From Diphasiastrum complanatum (taxonomy: Eukaryota; Streptophyta; Lycopodiopsida; Lycopodiales; Lycopodiaceae): 64,000 nt of DNA. The stretch is from NCBI GenBank assembly GCA_029204225.1, contig CM055097.1, positions 59,296,499 through 59,360,498 on the forward strand. The letters run 5' to 3'. The notes beneath the pieces are model-generated. The model did no database searches. It was not told the origin of the DNA and was given only the letters and a program-made list of their open reading frames with translations. Below are positions 47,801 to 56,569 of the stretch, one piece after another; position 1 is the stretch's first letter; every line of letters starts with the position of its first letter. The position numbers were made by a program, and so were the translations under genes.

Positions 47801-50800
47801 ACAGACCATGAAAGTCTCAGATACCTTTGCAATCAACCTGAGCTTAGAGGTTGGAAAGCTCGTTGGGCAGAGTTGATGCAATAGTTTGATATGTCTATCA
47901 GATATAGACGGAAGAAATTCAATACAGTAGCAGATGCCCTTAGCAGAATGCCTATGATTAATGAGTTGAGTTTCACTCAGATTCGTAATGAGTTACTCGA
48001 GTCCTTGAGAGAGAAGTGCCAGCATGATGCATTTTTCTCTACTATTTGGAACTCAGTCCAGAGCAGACAATTACAGACTCCAGAACCAGTTCCCGGGGCT
48101 GGTGCCAGTTCATCCAAGAATATGGCAGCTGCTGTTGAGGATGATGATGAGTCAGAGTATACGTCAGATGACGTTGACGATTCTGAGCCTGTATTACCCA
48201 AGCAAACCCCAGTGGTTGAGGGTCAGTTGACTCAAGGATTCAAATGGAAACAGTATTCCATTCAGGATGAGTACTTGCTCTATAGAGATAGAGTATGTGT
48301 CCCCAATTCAGAGGATTATAGACAGCAGGTCCTATATGAATGTCATGACAATCCTAGTGCGGGACACCCAGGCATACAAAAGACCTATGAGCTTCTTCGT
48401 AGGCAATTTTTCTGGCCCAATATGAAAAAGGACGTCCAACAGTATGTAACCAGTTGCCAGAAATGTCAAGTAAACAAAGTAGAGCGTTTAAAGGCAGGAG
48501 GGTTGTTGCAGCCCTTAGAAATACCAGCTGGTAAATGGGAGAGTATCTCCATGGATTTTATAGTAGGCCTGCCTAAAGCCCAAAAGGGTAATGACGCTAT
48601 ATGGGTCAGAGTTGACCGTTTGACCAAAATGGCTCATTTTATTACGACCAAAACAACCGTTAGAGCTCCAGAGTTAGTGAGGTTGTTTGTAGACAGGCTA
48701 TTTAAATTGTACGGTCTACCTTTTGGCATAGTTAGCAACCGGGACAATAAGTTTAATGGAAATTTTTGGAGGGCAGTATTCCATCATCTCCGTACTAAAC
48801 TTAATATGAGTACTACTGACCATCCACAGATGGACGGTCAAACAGAGAGGGTAAATCAGGTGCTGGAGGATATGCTTCGTGCATATGTCAGCAAGAAGTA
48901 GACTAATTGGAAGGAGTATCTCTCGATATTAGAGTTTGCTTACAACAGTACCAAACATTCAGCTACGGGATACAACCCATTTATGCTGATGTACGGTTTT
49001 CAGCCACGCTCACCCACAGCTGTAGGGTTTAAACAAGAAAAAGTTGAAGTAGCCAGAAACTTTTTAGAGGACCTAAACCAGATGATAGAACATGCTAAGC
49101 GTAGCATTAGGCAGTCCCAAGATCGAGCCAGGCATTATGCAGATCCACACAGACGGGATGTGCAGTTCTCCGCTGGTGAGAAAGTCTACTCGAGAGTTCG
49201 AGTTGACTCTAAAACCCTTAAATCAGGAGTGTGTGCTAAGTTGTCTCCACCAAGGTATTGTGGTCCCTTTACCATCAGTAGGAGACTAGGCGAGGTCACC
49301 TATGAACTAGAACTCCCACACAGTAGTAAGGTTTTTCCAGTTTTTCATGTAAGTTAGTTACGAAAAGCCTTAACCAGATCAGAAAATCTGGTAGGGGACA
49401 GTGTTCTAGTTCTCCCATTGGATCCTCAGCAACCTCCACGTGAACCAGAGGAGATTCTTGATAGTAGAGACGCAGACTCGTCATACTCTATACCGAGAAT
49501 ATCTGGTTAAGTGGAATGATCAGCCTGTTGAGAATGCCACTTGGGAAAGAGGCAGCGTCCTTCGCCAGATTTTTCTAGACTTTGTCTTAGAGGACCAAGA
49601 CAGTTCTTAAGGGGGAGGGGGTGTTACGAGCTCGTGACCAGTGCTGAACCCTAGAGAACACAGAAAGGTCAGATACCATAGTCAGGGTCGTGTCCAGCGT
49701 ACACGACCAACAAGGCAAGACAGTGTGAGTAGTGTGCCCCAGCACAGTCCATAGCTATGGCGGGCCTAACACAGTCTAGGGACCCTGTCAGTACATGGCC
49801 CCCAGTTGGGTCTCGACGTGCAGTCGGCCACGTCAATGACACGTGGCCGACACTTGGCAATTGCATGCTACAAGTCCTCACACTGGGCTAGGAGGGGCTT
49901 ACTCTATATCAAGGAGTAGGCAAGGTTGGGTGGATCAGTTAGTGTTTGCCCTACTGTGGTGTTAGGACTTATTACACTGTGTGGCATCCGGATCGTTAGA
50001 ATCATTTGACTCAGCCTCCTCTGTCACAGCCTGACTGAAGTCATTTAATACATCGCCCTCAATCTTTGACCTTGACAAAGTGATGCGAGATGCACCTCTG
50101 CTAGAGCCTGGCGGCCTCCCTCTCGGTCTACGTGCCTCTGTCTAGAACCTCTGCCTCTGTGGGAAGACCCCTTGCCAGATCGTGGAGGCCTTCCTGGACG
50201 CCTCCGAGTTAGTTATGTGGAAACAGATGTAGTAGGAGGTATTGCTGATGCAGGAATGGGTGTGGCACGAGATGCAGGCACCCTAAATGGAGTCAGAGTG
50301 TATGAATAGGGTTGTGCAGCAGGCTGGGCAGGGACAACTCCTCGTGGATATTATCCTGCTGGAAGAAGGGGTCTATGAGTGGAACTCTCTGGCATGGCAG
50401 GAGTAGGCCGTGGTGTAGCTACTGTAAGATGAGTCCGAGGCTATACACCAATCGGAAAAGCTGGTGTAACGTGACGAACTGACCCAGGGAGGCGACGTGC
50501 AAGTGCCGGTGGTGGAATGTGGGGGGCAACTCTATAAGTGGATGCAACAATCGGAGTGGGTGGCTGAGCAAGTATGTGTGGGAGCTGTATGCTTGGGAGC
50601 TGTACAAGTGGGGGCTGTATGAGCAGGAGCCGTACGAGTGGCAGTCGTATGTGTAGTCGTTGATGGTGCTGGATCTGGCTGAATACGTGCATGTGGTGAG
50701 AGCCACCCTAGATCATCAAACTCATCCTCACCTTGTCCAAACCGAAGGAGGTTTGACATGGTCCTCTGGCGAACACGACGGGTCCGATCTGCATCATCAT

Positions 50801-52175
50801 CATGAGGAGCATCTGCAGGGACCTGTGAATCCTGCACACCATCAATATCTCCCACTGTGGCACAAGCATCTCCACCCTCTGCTCTATCCCTTGCATAAGC
50901 GTTCTGTGCCATATGCCATATGGTCAATATCCCGAACATGTGCTGCATCCATTGTCTCTCTCCCATGCTGTATATCCCTGCTGGTGGATCAGGCCGATAC
51001 ACATCTTGCGCTGGTAGATCTGGCTCATACATCCCTGCCATCATCCTCTGTAATCTCTCATCCTTCAGGCCATAGTCTAGCTCTGCCTTAAGCTTTGCCT
51101 CAGCCATGGTCTCCAACTCGGGAGCGGGAATACCCAAATCAACATCATCATCATCCTCCTCATCAGCACCCATGCCCATACCTGTCCCCTGGCCAGCACT
51201 TGTATCTTGATCATGACACACTCTGTCCATCAACAACCGTCTAACCCGCATCATCTCTCTCTCTCTCTCTCTCTCCCTATGCCGCAATCTCAGCCGCAAC
51301 ATCATCCCTCTGCATGGGTCTGGTGGAATTAGTGGGATCATCAATGCCTAGTACACAATCCGAGGGCAACACCTCTAGATGGTCCACAATAGATGCAAGT
51401 CTGTCACCCAACCTTGCATTAGTGTTACAAAAAACCAGCCATGCCATCTGTGCAATAATAAGGCGATTACGCCTTTTCGTGTAAATCAATGAAAATGTGC
51501 TCCAGTTGTGCTCGCATACACTGGAGGAACAATCCTGTTGACAATCATAAAATTCAAAAAAGCCTATTAGTTTATTTCATCCATTTAAAAGCCATCTTTA
51601 ATCATATAGAACTTGGTGGGTAAAGAAATACCTGTGATATCAGTCGCAAGGCCAGCTTTTGTAGCACTTGATATGCTTGTCTAGGCCGGCTATCTACCAA
51701 GCTTGTCATAGGCTGCCACGTGGCAAGTCACATATCGCAGGCTCACCATAGACTTGCATGGCAGGCCCACCATAGACTTACGTGGCAGGTCACATAGGCA
51801 TGGCATAGGTCTGATGTCTACCATGCAAGCATGTCATAGGCTACCACATGGGCTTGCCATAGGCTTGTGTGGCAAGCCAACCAAGCTTTGCCATGTGGAC
51901 CTTGAGTGGAACTAGAGAGTTGGGGCTCGCAAGTTGCCATGTGGCAACCCACGTAGGCATGTCATGAGACAAACTACGCAGGCTTGGGACTTGTCATGTG
52001 GCAAGTCACGTAGGCTTATCATTGGCTTGCGTGGCAGGTCATATAGGCATGACATAGGCTTGATGTTTGCCATGCCCATGCAGGCATGTTGCAGTCTGCC
52101 ACATAGGCTTGACATAGGCTTGTGTGGCAAGCCAACTAAGCTATGCCACGTAGGTCTGCCATGCAGGCTTGAGTG

Positions 52176-52210
<35 letters not shown>

Positions 52211-53617
52211 GGCCCCACCAAGCCTGCGTTTTGAAGCCTTCCCAGCCTTCATAGCCGATTTTTCCTTCATAGAAATGCATTTTTGTTTCAGGCTTTCCTG
52301 TGGAAAGTCTAATAATTCAAAAAAATCCTTCGAGCGCTCTTCAAATTTAGTGAAATCCTTGATAATGAAAGTCCCTTTTGTTTAACACCTCTCACCATGA
52401 AAATATGTACCTCCCCTTCAAAACACTATGTGTGTGGGTAAAGTGTAATTTGAATTTGGAGTGGGCCCCTTAGATGTATGCATGGGGATGAGGGCCATGC
52501 ATCCTTTTCCCCATACATGCATCCTCCTCCCCATCTTTTTTAGTTAAAAAAAGTGTATGCATGGGTGAGGGGAGGAAGATGCATGCCCCTCACCCATGCA
52601 TAAAAGTGTAACAAAGTTTAAATAAATATATAGATATATATAGGGATTTGGGGATTGTTAAATATTCTATGCTTCAATCTATTAGACACAAGTCTATAGC
52701 CACATTCCGTTTGTGCTGTAGGGTTTCACAGAGGCAGAATTTACTATAATTGGAACATGCTGTGACTGGTAAGGAATAGCTTCAACCGAACTCATCAGGA
52801 TTTATGTTAAACAAGTGTTGCTGTATACCAGGTAGAATCTAAACCTTAGGTGGGAAAAATTATTTCATGATTGGGCTCGAAGAGGACATAACACCTTTCT
52901 TCACTGAAGCACTAAGGCTTGCAGCAGCACTAGCATAGAGAGGATCATTGGTTTTATCTTTATTGCGATTGCGTTTAGCACTAGCATAAAATATGAGAAA
53001 GTATAGAAGCTATGCCTCGTTGACAAAAAAGCAACATTGATATTATTCTGCAAAAAGCTGCTGTGGCTATGTCGTCAAAGTATAGTTACCTATGAATTGT
53101 GATTGTCTTTGTTGTCAGTTTCTTCCTTTTCTTTCAGAAAGTATCTGTAGTCTGGTACTGACGATCAGATTATTGATGGTTGTTTCTCATCAGAGGTCAA
53201 CTGGGCTTGAAGGAAGAAGAGCAGAAGCAAGCTCAACAAATCAGGTTACAATTTAGGCTTAGCAACGGTTGCCAAGAAGAGCAGACAGAGGGATGTGTAT
53301 GTGGTGCAAAACAGGATAAATGTTGTTCAGACGGCTCTCACAAGATGTCCCCTCAGATTGATTACGTAAACTCTGAAACACAGTCAGAGTTTGGAGTTCA
53401 TCCTGAGCTGATTAGACACAATATCTCAAACTCGGTTGAGGAGAATAGGCTTAGTGCAAGACAGCCTAATCAAGTTTCAAGGATTCAGTCATGTTGGCAC
53501 AAGGTCACTAATTTTTTCGAAACATGGGAACGTGAGGATACATTTGTGAGTTTGGTGGTTATTGGAGCTGCTGTTTCTGCTGGCTTGGCTTACCGTTTGT
53601 ATAAAATGACAATCTAG
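34745..53617 (+). CDS. Apd1/Aim32-type thioredoxin-like [2Fe-2S] protein ('sucrase/ferredoxin-like'), five exons
   Basis: Exons 34745-35263, 36134-36219, 41719-42024, 42276-42359 and 53194-53617 join in frame with GT/AG borders into 472 codons. Residues 132-138 HVFLCYK start the thioredoxin-like ferredoxin domain; residues 239-253 ([15 protein letters not shown]) and 279-283 (HVSGH) give the CX8C and HX3H ligand pattern known for the Cys/His-bound [2Fe-2S] cluster of Apd1/Aim32 proteins; 304-310 (WYGYVTP) and 331-337 (WRGQLGL) are conserved in plant relatives. A Cys-rich stretch (364-375) and a hydrophobic segment (449-468) just before the end suggest a tail-anchored membrane protein. The in-frame ATG at 34859 (ACCATGGC) has a better context and would give 434 residues. 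The cellular substrate is not known. Introns 2 and 4 are swollen by transposons. Confidence 0.9.
35323..35965 (+). repeat. Degenerate tandem array in intron 1, four copies
   Basis: Each copy has GAAnTGAnnnTTTTCAGTTT, then GCTTAT, GAGCAAnGAnCCATnGAT, ATTnTGCTnC, CTTnnAAnnTCTC and, in the first three, TCATGAAnATG or TCACGAAAAATG with GATGAnnnTGAnG. Copies begin near 35323, 35575, 35722 and 35885. The first is longer because of the tRNA-like insertion. Confidence 0.8.
35431..35510 (-). mobile_element. 80 bp tRNA-like retrosequence (mini-SINE) with an 18 bp target duplication
   Basis: TTTTGTTCACGAAAAATG occurs perfectly at 35413-35430 and 35511-35528, directly flanking the 80 bp block. On the minus strand the block has an A box (TGGCTCAGTTGG) and a B box (GGTTCGAGCC) about 30 bp apart, GGGG near one end and CCCC near the other as acceptor remnants, and a CCAAAG/CTTTGG hairpin where the anticodon arm would be. 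No poly(A) or poly(T) tail is seen. The other intron 1 repeat copies lack it. Confidence 0.8.
36134..36219 (+). CDS. Host gene exon 2
   Basis: 86 bp after CTGCAG, encoding [20 protein letters not shown] and IFPDMLKY; ends in phase 2 at AG|GTGAGT, a consensus donor. Confidence 0.88.
36220..37940 (+). other. Host gene intron 2, left part
   Basis: A/T-rich intron sequence. Open frames at 36739-36966 and 36894-37190 have no family I recognise. GTGACTCATGAG-like words recur near 37470-37800. Intron 2 as a whole is 36220-41718 (5499 bp). Confidence 0.6.
37948..40130 (-). pseudogene. hAT-1: hAT (DUF659-type) transposase relic with introns
   Basis: Minus-strand blocks in order: a Gly/Pro linker and [21 protein letters not shown] (40126-39715); [20 protein letters not shown] and [20 protein letters not shown] (39658-39398); [20 protein letters not shown], a stop, then [20 protein letters not shown] (39224-38962); the hATC dimerisation domain [13 protein letters not shown] and [19 protein letters not shown] (to 38336); and an acidic/Gly tail ([18 protein letters not shown], near 38055-38000). 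Non-coding gaps with splice-like edges separate the blocks, so the source gene had introns. A stop replaces a conserved Trp. The transposase would bind its ends and cut and paste; this copy is inactive. Confidence 0.88.
38726..38846. repeat. Long inverted repeat (foldback) inside hAT-1
   Basis: Arms of about 49 and 64 bp (38726-38774 and 38783-38846) share TGACTCTTGAC, ACATTTGAATCT, CACTAGTGAGTAGTTA and TTACTT in inverted order, around a loop of about 8 bp. Confidence 0.8.
40196..40790. repeat. Candidate non-autonomous element or hAT subterminal region with GGATCGC clusters
   Basis: At 40205-40283 GCGATCC or GGATCGC/GGATCG occurs five times within 80 bp; at 40750-40790 CCCGGATCGCGTTCCGGAAC recurs with AGTTGCA in inverse orientation to the AGTTGCA at about 40199. 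This suggests terminal/subterminal inverted repeats of an element of about 590 bp, or the start of hAT-1. The middle is A/T-rich and non-coding. Confidence 0.45.
40791..41718 (+). other. Host gene intron 2, right part
   Basis: A/T-rich sequence without recognisable genes or repeats, ending in GGTAG at the acceptor of exon 3. Confidence 0.6.
41719..42024 (+). CDS. Host gene exon 3 (cluster-binding exon)
   Basis: 306 bp, phase 2 to phase 2. Encodes [20 protein letters not shown], the [15 protein letters not shown] motif and [16 protein letters not shown]; it therefore carries all proposed Fe-S ligands. Ends TTG|GTGAGT. Confidence 0.93.
42276..42359 (+). CDS. Host gene exon 4
   Basis: 84 bp after CATAG, encoding [20 protein letters not shown] and QIVERLW; ends GGAG|GTAATT in phase 2. 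The 251 bp intron before it is short and free of repeats. Confidence 0.93.
42360..42749 (+). other. Start of host gene intron 4
   Basis: Intron 4 is 42360-53193 (10834 bp). This first part shows no recognisable feature. Confidence 0.6.
42750..43950 (-). pseudogene. SNF2-type helicase fragment, CLSY/DRD1-like
   Basis: Minus-strand words in SNF2 order, in shifting frames: [20 protein letters not shown] then [13 protein letters not shown] (region of motifs I-Ia, about 43905-43775), [14 protein letters not shown] (DEGH box region, near 43365-43325), [20 protein letters not shown] and [13 protein letters not shown] (motif III, LSGT-QN type, about 43305-43200). [13 protein letters not shown] near 42825 may match the segment after it. 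Many stops and no conserved GKT show it is dead. SNF2 family is fairly clear; the CLSY/DRD1 subtype, which in Arabidopsis works with RNA polymerase IV or V in DNA methylation, is a tentative reading. Confidence 0.5.
43951..44758. other. Intron 4 sequence without recognised genes
   Basis: No family match on either strand. Frames near 44175-44384 and 44450-44677 are unsupported. Could contain further parts of the SNF2-like pseudogene. Confidence 0.5.
44759..45425 (-). repeat. Copia-type LTR in intron 4
   Basis: The minus strand reads AAGGAGGG|TGTTAGAAATAATAA at 45433-45410, a purine tract followed by a TGTTAG LTR start, and TTGTGTTGACCA near 44760 could be its end. It contains a (CT)n/(CA)n microsatellite and a GAAGAA-rich patch near 45040-45070. 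No second copy is present, so the right-hand internal region (45426-45830) is assigned to it only by position. Confidence 0.5.
44799..44863. repeat. (CT)n-(CA)n microsatellite
   Basis: About 26 CT units followed by five CA units. Confidence 0.95.
45832..46530 (+). pseudogene. Chromovirus gag end and protease, 5' truncated
   Basis: The element starts abruptly at a zinc knuckle ([15 protein letters not shown], about 45857-45903), after which the frame changes near 45990. The 183-codon frame 45982-46530 has the retropepsin motif [14 protein letters not shown] at about 46130-46170 and [19 protein letters not shown] near 46326-46380. A TAG at 46528-46530 ends it. LTR, leader and most of gag are missing. 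Confidence 0.88.
46531..47541 (+). pseudogene. Chromovirus reverse transcriptase, nearly undamaged
   Basis: A 309-codon frame covers the whole [77 protein letters not shown], the catalytic [13 protein letters not shown] (FLDD near 47173-47184) and [15 protein letters not shown]. It loses frame near 47525, just before RNase H. Confidence 0.93.
47545..47960 (+). pseudogene. Chromovirus RNase H
   Basis: Frame 47606-47884 reads [38 protein letters not shown] and [11 protein letters not shown], with catalytic D, E and D visible. A TAG at 47882-47884 interrupts just before [20 protein letters not shown], which belongs to the same domain. Confidence 0.92.
47961..49357 (+). pseudogene. Chromovirus integrase
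   Basis: Frame 47891-48901 includes an acidic linker, the zinc finger ([20 protein letters not shown] ... CQKCQVN, about 48338-48475) and the core: D in [24 protein letters not shown] where the catalytic Asp of the usual SDRD is Asn, and E in [18 protein letters not shown] at 48899-48901 splits it; 48904-49357 continues with [25 protein letters not shown] and [20 protein letters not shown]. The Asp-to-Asn change alone should abolish strand transfer. Confidence 0.92.
49358..49609 (+). pseudogene. Chromovirus chromodomain
   Basis: After a stop at 49357 and one shift, the frame reads EEILDS, then [20 protein letters not shown] and [12 protein letters not shown], followed by VLEDQDSS and TAA at 49607-49609. 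The Y-L-V-K-W and A-T-W-E elements are chromodomain hallmarks, and chromodomains at the integrase C-terminus define chromoviruses, where they guide insertion to marked chromatin. Confidence 0.85.
49608..49620 (+). other. Chromovirus polypurine tract
   Basis: AAGGGGGAGGGGG immediately before TGTTACGAG, the LTR start. Confidence 0.9.
49621..49976 (+). repeat. Chromovirus 3' LTR (possibly truncated)
   Basis: Starts TGTTACGAGCTCG after the purine tract, has a possible TATA box (CTATATCAAGG near 49903) and may end at TTATTACA (49976), where hAT-2 sequence begins. No left LTR exists to confirm the end. Confidence 0.6.
49977..51720 (-). pseudogene. hAT-2: second hAT transposase relic
   Basis: Minus-strand blocks: [11 protein letters not shown] (near 51665-51630), an intron-like gap, then the hATC dimerisation domain [20 protein letters not shown] (about 51505-51450) and frame 51344-50532, which is acidic at first ([18 protein letters not shown]) and then has an unusual 200-residue tail ([35 protein letters not shown]). 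A basic Pro/Arg segment ([15 protein letters not shown], near 50205-50160) and an acidic end ([17 protein letters not shown]) close it at 49980. Only the C-terminal part of the transposase is present; the catalytic core is missing. Confidence 0.75.
51660..52230. repeat. Minisatellite-like region of CATAGGCTTG/TGGCAAGC words
   Basis: CATAGGCTTG or CATAGACTTG, TGTGGCAAGCCA or CGTGGCAGGTCA, and GCCATGTGGC-type palindromes alternate more than ten times over about 560 bp with no fixed period. TGCCATG and TGGCA words are complementary, so strong local folding is likely. The stretch ends in a (GA)n run at 52174-52210. Confidence 0.75.
52231..53193 (+). other. End of host gene intron 4
   Basis: Mostly A/T-rich, with repeated ATGCATGGG/CCCATGCAT words at 52470-52605, including a perfect hairpin listed separately. 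The acceptor before exon 5 is TTTCTCATCAG. Confidence 0.7.
52557..52601. repeat. Perfect 16 bp hairpin
   Basis: ATGCATGGGTGAGGGG (52557-52572) and CCCCTCACCCATGCAT (52586-52601) are exact complements around 13 bases. Confidence 0.9.
53194..53617 (+). CDS. Host gene exon 5, tail with membrane anchor
   Basis: Joins exon 4 in phase 2 to give [11 protein letters not shown]. It encodes a charged linker, a Cys-rich stretch ([11 protein letters not shown]) and, after [12 protein letters not shown], the hydrophobic [19 protein letters not shown] with four residues left before TAG. From memory, Arabidopsis relatives have the same Cys-rich linker and C-terminal hydrophobic anchor. Confidence 0.9.
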
Positions 53618-54400
53618 ACCATTGAAACAGTCTGGGCTTTGATCATGTAAATAGCACCATACATATATTCTTTAAACCTTCAGTTACATTATTGCCTTGT
53701 TATATAAGAAATTTTTATATCATTCTATATAAATTTTATATAATAGAAAATTTGTATGATATTTCAGGATTTTATTCATGAGCCAAAGTTCTTTGGCTCT
53801 TGGGCATGCTGCAGCAAAATATTTACATGGTTGCATCTGACATTTCTTGTTGGAATTTGTGTAGAGTGTCAAGGTGGCTGTTAGATGTTAAAAGCAGGGG
53901 TATAGACCATCATTTAGCACCTTTAGCAATTCCAACGCTTGTCTCTCTGGAGCATTATGTTTCTGACATACACTAATTAAGGCATTTTGAGGAGATGTTT
54001 CTTCTTGTCCAGTCTTTGTTAACCAATGAGAATAAAATATTCAGTTTGAATCATGTATTCAAATTTCAAGTCTACTCATCAGCCTATGTATGTGATGGTA
54101 AGAAGCTTGTGTAAATCGAGAATTTGCACCCCCCAGGGCAAAAAGTGTACATTCTCTATTCTTGCAACTAAGAGTCTTTTATGGCAGTAAACTCAATCCT
54201 TGGTTCAAAAATAAAATTATTGTGTGGCCTCAAATCTTGTCTCATCTGTCTTCTTTGTTGGATAGCTATACATTTACATCAATGGTCTAGATGCTTTTCC
54301 ATCGAGCTAGCTAATATAATTGATTGTTTACCTATATAAAATTAAGTGAATATGATAGGAAGACTGACACACATGTGAGAGCCACACTTTGATTTTGGCT
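53618..54400 (+). other. Host gene 3' UTR and downstream DNA
   Basis: A/T-rich. AATAAA-like words occur near 54032 and 54205, but the cleavage site cannot be fixed. No coding match. Confidence 0.5.
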
Positions 54401-54650
54401 CTTATTACTTCATGCAAAGAGGCACTATGGATCAAGAGAATTATTGTTGAGATCCAAATGCATGATCCTTAGACTACTATGATCATTCATGGCGATAACA
54501 TATTAGCCCAAAATTTAGCACACAATCATATTTTTCATGCTAGATCTAAGCACATTGACATTGCTTATCATTTCATTAGAAAGAAAGGTGGATATTCATC
54601 ATGTACTTGTCATCCACCTTGTCAATTGTGTGATAAATGACAATTGTGAG
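54401..54650 (+). pseudogene. Copia RNase H C-terminal fragment
   Basis: The plus strand reads EALWIKRIIVEIQMHDP, stop, then NLAHNHIFHARSKHIDIAYH and FIRKK, the end of Copia RNase H. No neighbouring Copia part continues it. Confidence 0.8.
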
Positions 54651-55409
54651 AAGGTAAGAGTATTGAGACTACTACATAGGGCTTATGTGTAGGAAAATAA
54701 GCAATAATATGCATAGCTTGATTACCATATTATTGCAGGGGGGGCATTAGTCGAGGGTGCTAAATTTAGGTGATTAAACCTTTGTCAATTTGTTGTACCA
54801 ACGCATTAGTACCAATCACATTAGGACAAGCCTCTTTAAGTTTGGCTCCAAGGGGTATGGCCGCTCTTATTGCTACCTCCTCTTGTCATGGCGCCTTTAT
54901 CACGTTCTTGCATGCATCCCCAACATAGTTGACACGATCATACTGAATCGTGTTGGAAAAATGGAATAAGTTGTACATGAGTCGAATAATTATTTGACAA
55001 TGATAGTTCGAGTGTAAGAACAACAATAGTTAAAGTAATAACAAAACTATTTTGATACTATCATAAAAACAACTTGTTATCATTCACAAGTGTGAAAAAT
55101 GAATGATACAGAAAGATCGTTTCACTATCAATTATCAGAACTCAAATCGAATAGCATGAATAACAAAAACAGTAAGACGAGAAAGTCATGTGTCAAATTG
55201 TCAAATGTAGTATGTATTGCTGAATGATGAAAATACATCTACTGTCTACTTTGATTGCACTATAATAATATCGCATCTAATTCTGCTGTAATTTCGCTCA
55301 TACAAAAACTGTAATTGCAATAGCTTATTAACGATCGGTCTACGCCTACGGTGGAACAAAAAGAGAGAAGAAAAAGAAGAGTTTCTACTCTTGAAACTTG
55401 AATTGATGT
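54651..55409. other. Unassigned DNA
   Basis: A/T-rich sequence without a recognised gene; the GGGGGGCATTAG at about 54740 could be a purine tract of a lost LTR. Confidence 0.5.
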
Positions 55410-55520
55410 AGCTTGAATAAAATGAACTAACTAGATAGCTTCTTTTGCGGCAGCAATGAATTCAGCCTCTGTCAAATTTTGCTTCTTGTTGTTACAAGAG
55501 AAAGGATCTTTGTTGAATAC
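55410..55520 (-). pseudogene. Copia RNase H scrap
   Basis: The minus strand reads KKQNLTEAEFIAAAKEAI and a stop, the middle of Copia RNase H (TEAEY-type motif). Confidence 0.7.
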
Positions 55521-55594
55521 AGACATATCTTGTTGTATCAAATCGTTTTCCATCCAAGTGTTTTAAAATAACTGCTCCATAGTTCAATATCTCT

Positions 55595-56544
55595 TTACGG
55601 TCCTTCACCCTTAAATTTAAACTTGTCTTTGATCAGTTTTGTCTTATACATTAGTGCTAGATCTCCTTCCTTCAGATCTTTTTTGTGTAATCGGCAATCG
55701 TGCCATGCCTTGCGGCGAGCTTTCTCTGGTGGTAATGCATGAACTACCATCAATATGGTCTCACAAAGTTTTTGTAAAGCCTCATGATGCAGTTGTAAGG
55801 ATTTCGCATCATCCAACAGTTTCGTTGCTGCTATGCATAAAGATGGTATCAAGAATTCATCGGCATAACTACATCTTGACCATAGACAAGATGGAATGGT
55901 GTTTGATTCAAACTACCTTTGTAAGATGTTTTGAATGCCCATAATGCTGCATGCAGTTTATGTTCCCAATCAAAATGACTTGCTTCCAATGTTTTTGTCA
56001 TAATGTTGTAGAGAATCTTATTGGAAGATTCAGCTTGGCCATTATCCCTCGGATAATATGGAGTACTAAATCGATGAATAACGAAAAAGTCTTTCAACAG
56101 ACACTTTATCATTTCATTTACAAAGTGTGTTTCGCGATCACTTACGATCTCGATAGGACATCCAAACCTAACAAAAATGTCTTCATAAAGGAACTTAGCC
56201 GTAGATTTCGCATCCGCAACTCGAACTGTTTTTGCTTCAACCCACTTGGTCATATAATCAGTTGCTACGATGATGTATCTAGCTTGAGATCCTCTTGTCA
56301 CAGAATGAATAGGACCAACATAGTCAAGACCCCATTTCTCGAACGGTGCTTGCGATAAAACCGGATGCAAAGGTTCATAATTCTGCTTTGTAGGACGCTG
56401 TTCATGTTGACAAACATCACATGACTGAATATAATTTTTTGTATTTTTATGAAGTGTAGGCCACCAACATCCTGATTGCAAAAGTTTGCGAACAACGATA
56501 TCTGTTGAAAAATGTCCTCCGCCCATTCCATCATGGAAAAACAT
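55595..56544 (-). pseudogene. Gypsy-F integrase
   Basis: The 232-codon frame 56544-55849 has the zinc finger (GGHFSTDIVVRK ... CDVCQHEQRPT) and core residues D (VATDYMTKWVEAK), D (SDRETHFVNE) and E (GQAESSNKI), all present. After MPMNS a shift leads into frame 55852-55595 (PEKARRKAWHDCRLHKKDLK) with the C-terminal part of integrase. Closely related to Gypsy-C, in which this C-terminal part is deleted. Confidence 0.92.
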
Positions 56545-56569
56545 GATAAGTTCAGGTTTTTCGTTGGAA

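Noticed and set aside
48024..48230. Small frame within the chromovirus
   Set aside because: Shadow of the integrase frame; no independent signal.
50660..51091. 143-codon plus-strand frame
   Set aside because: It runs antisense to hAT-2 coding sequence and has a His-rich composition explained by that.
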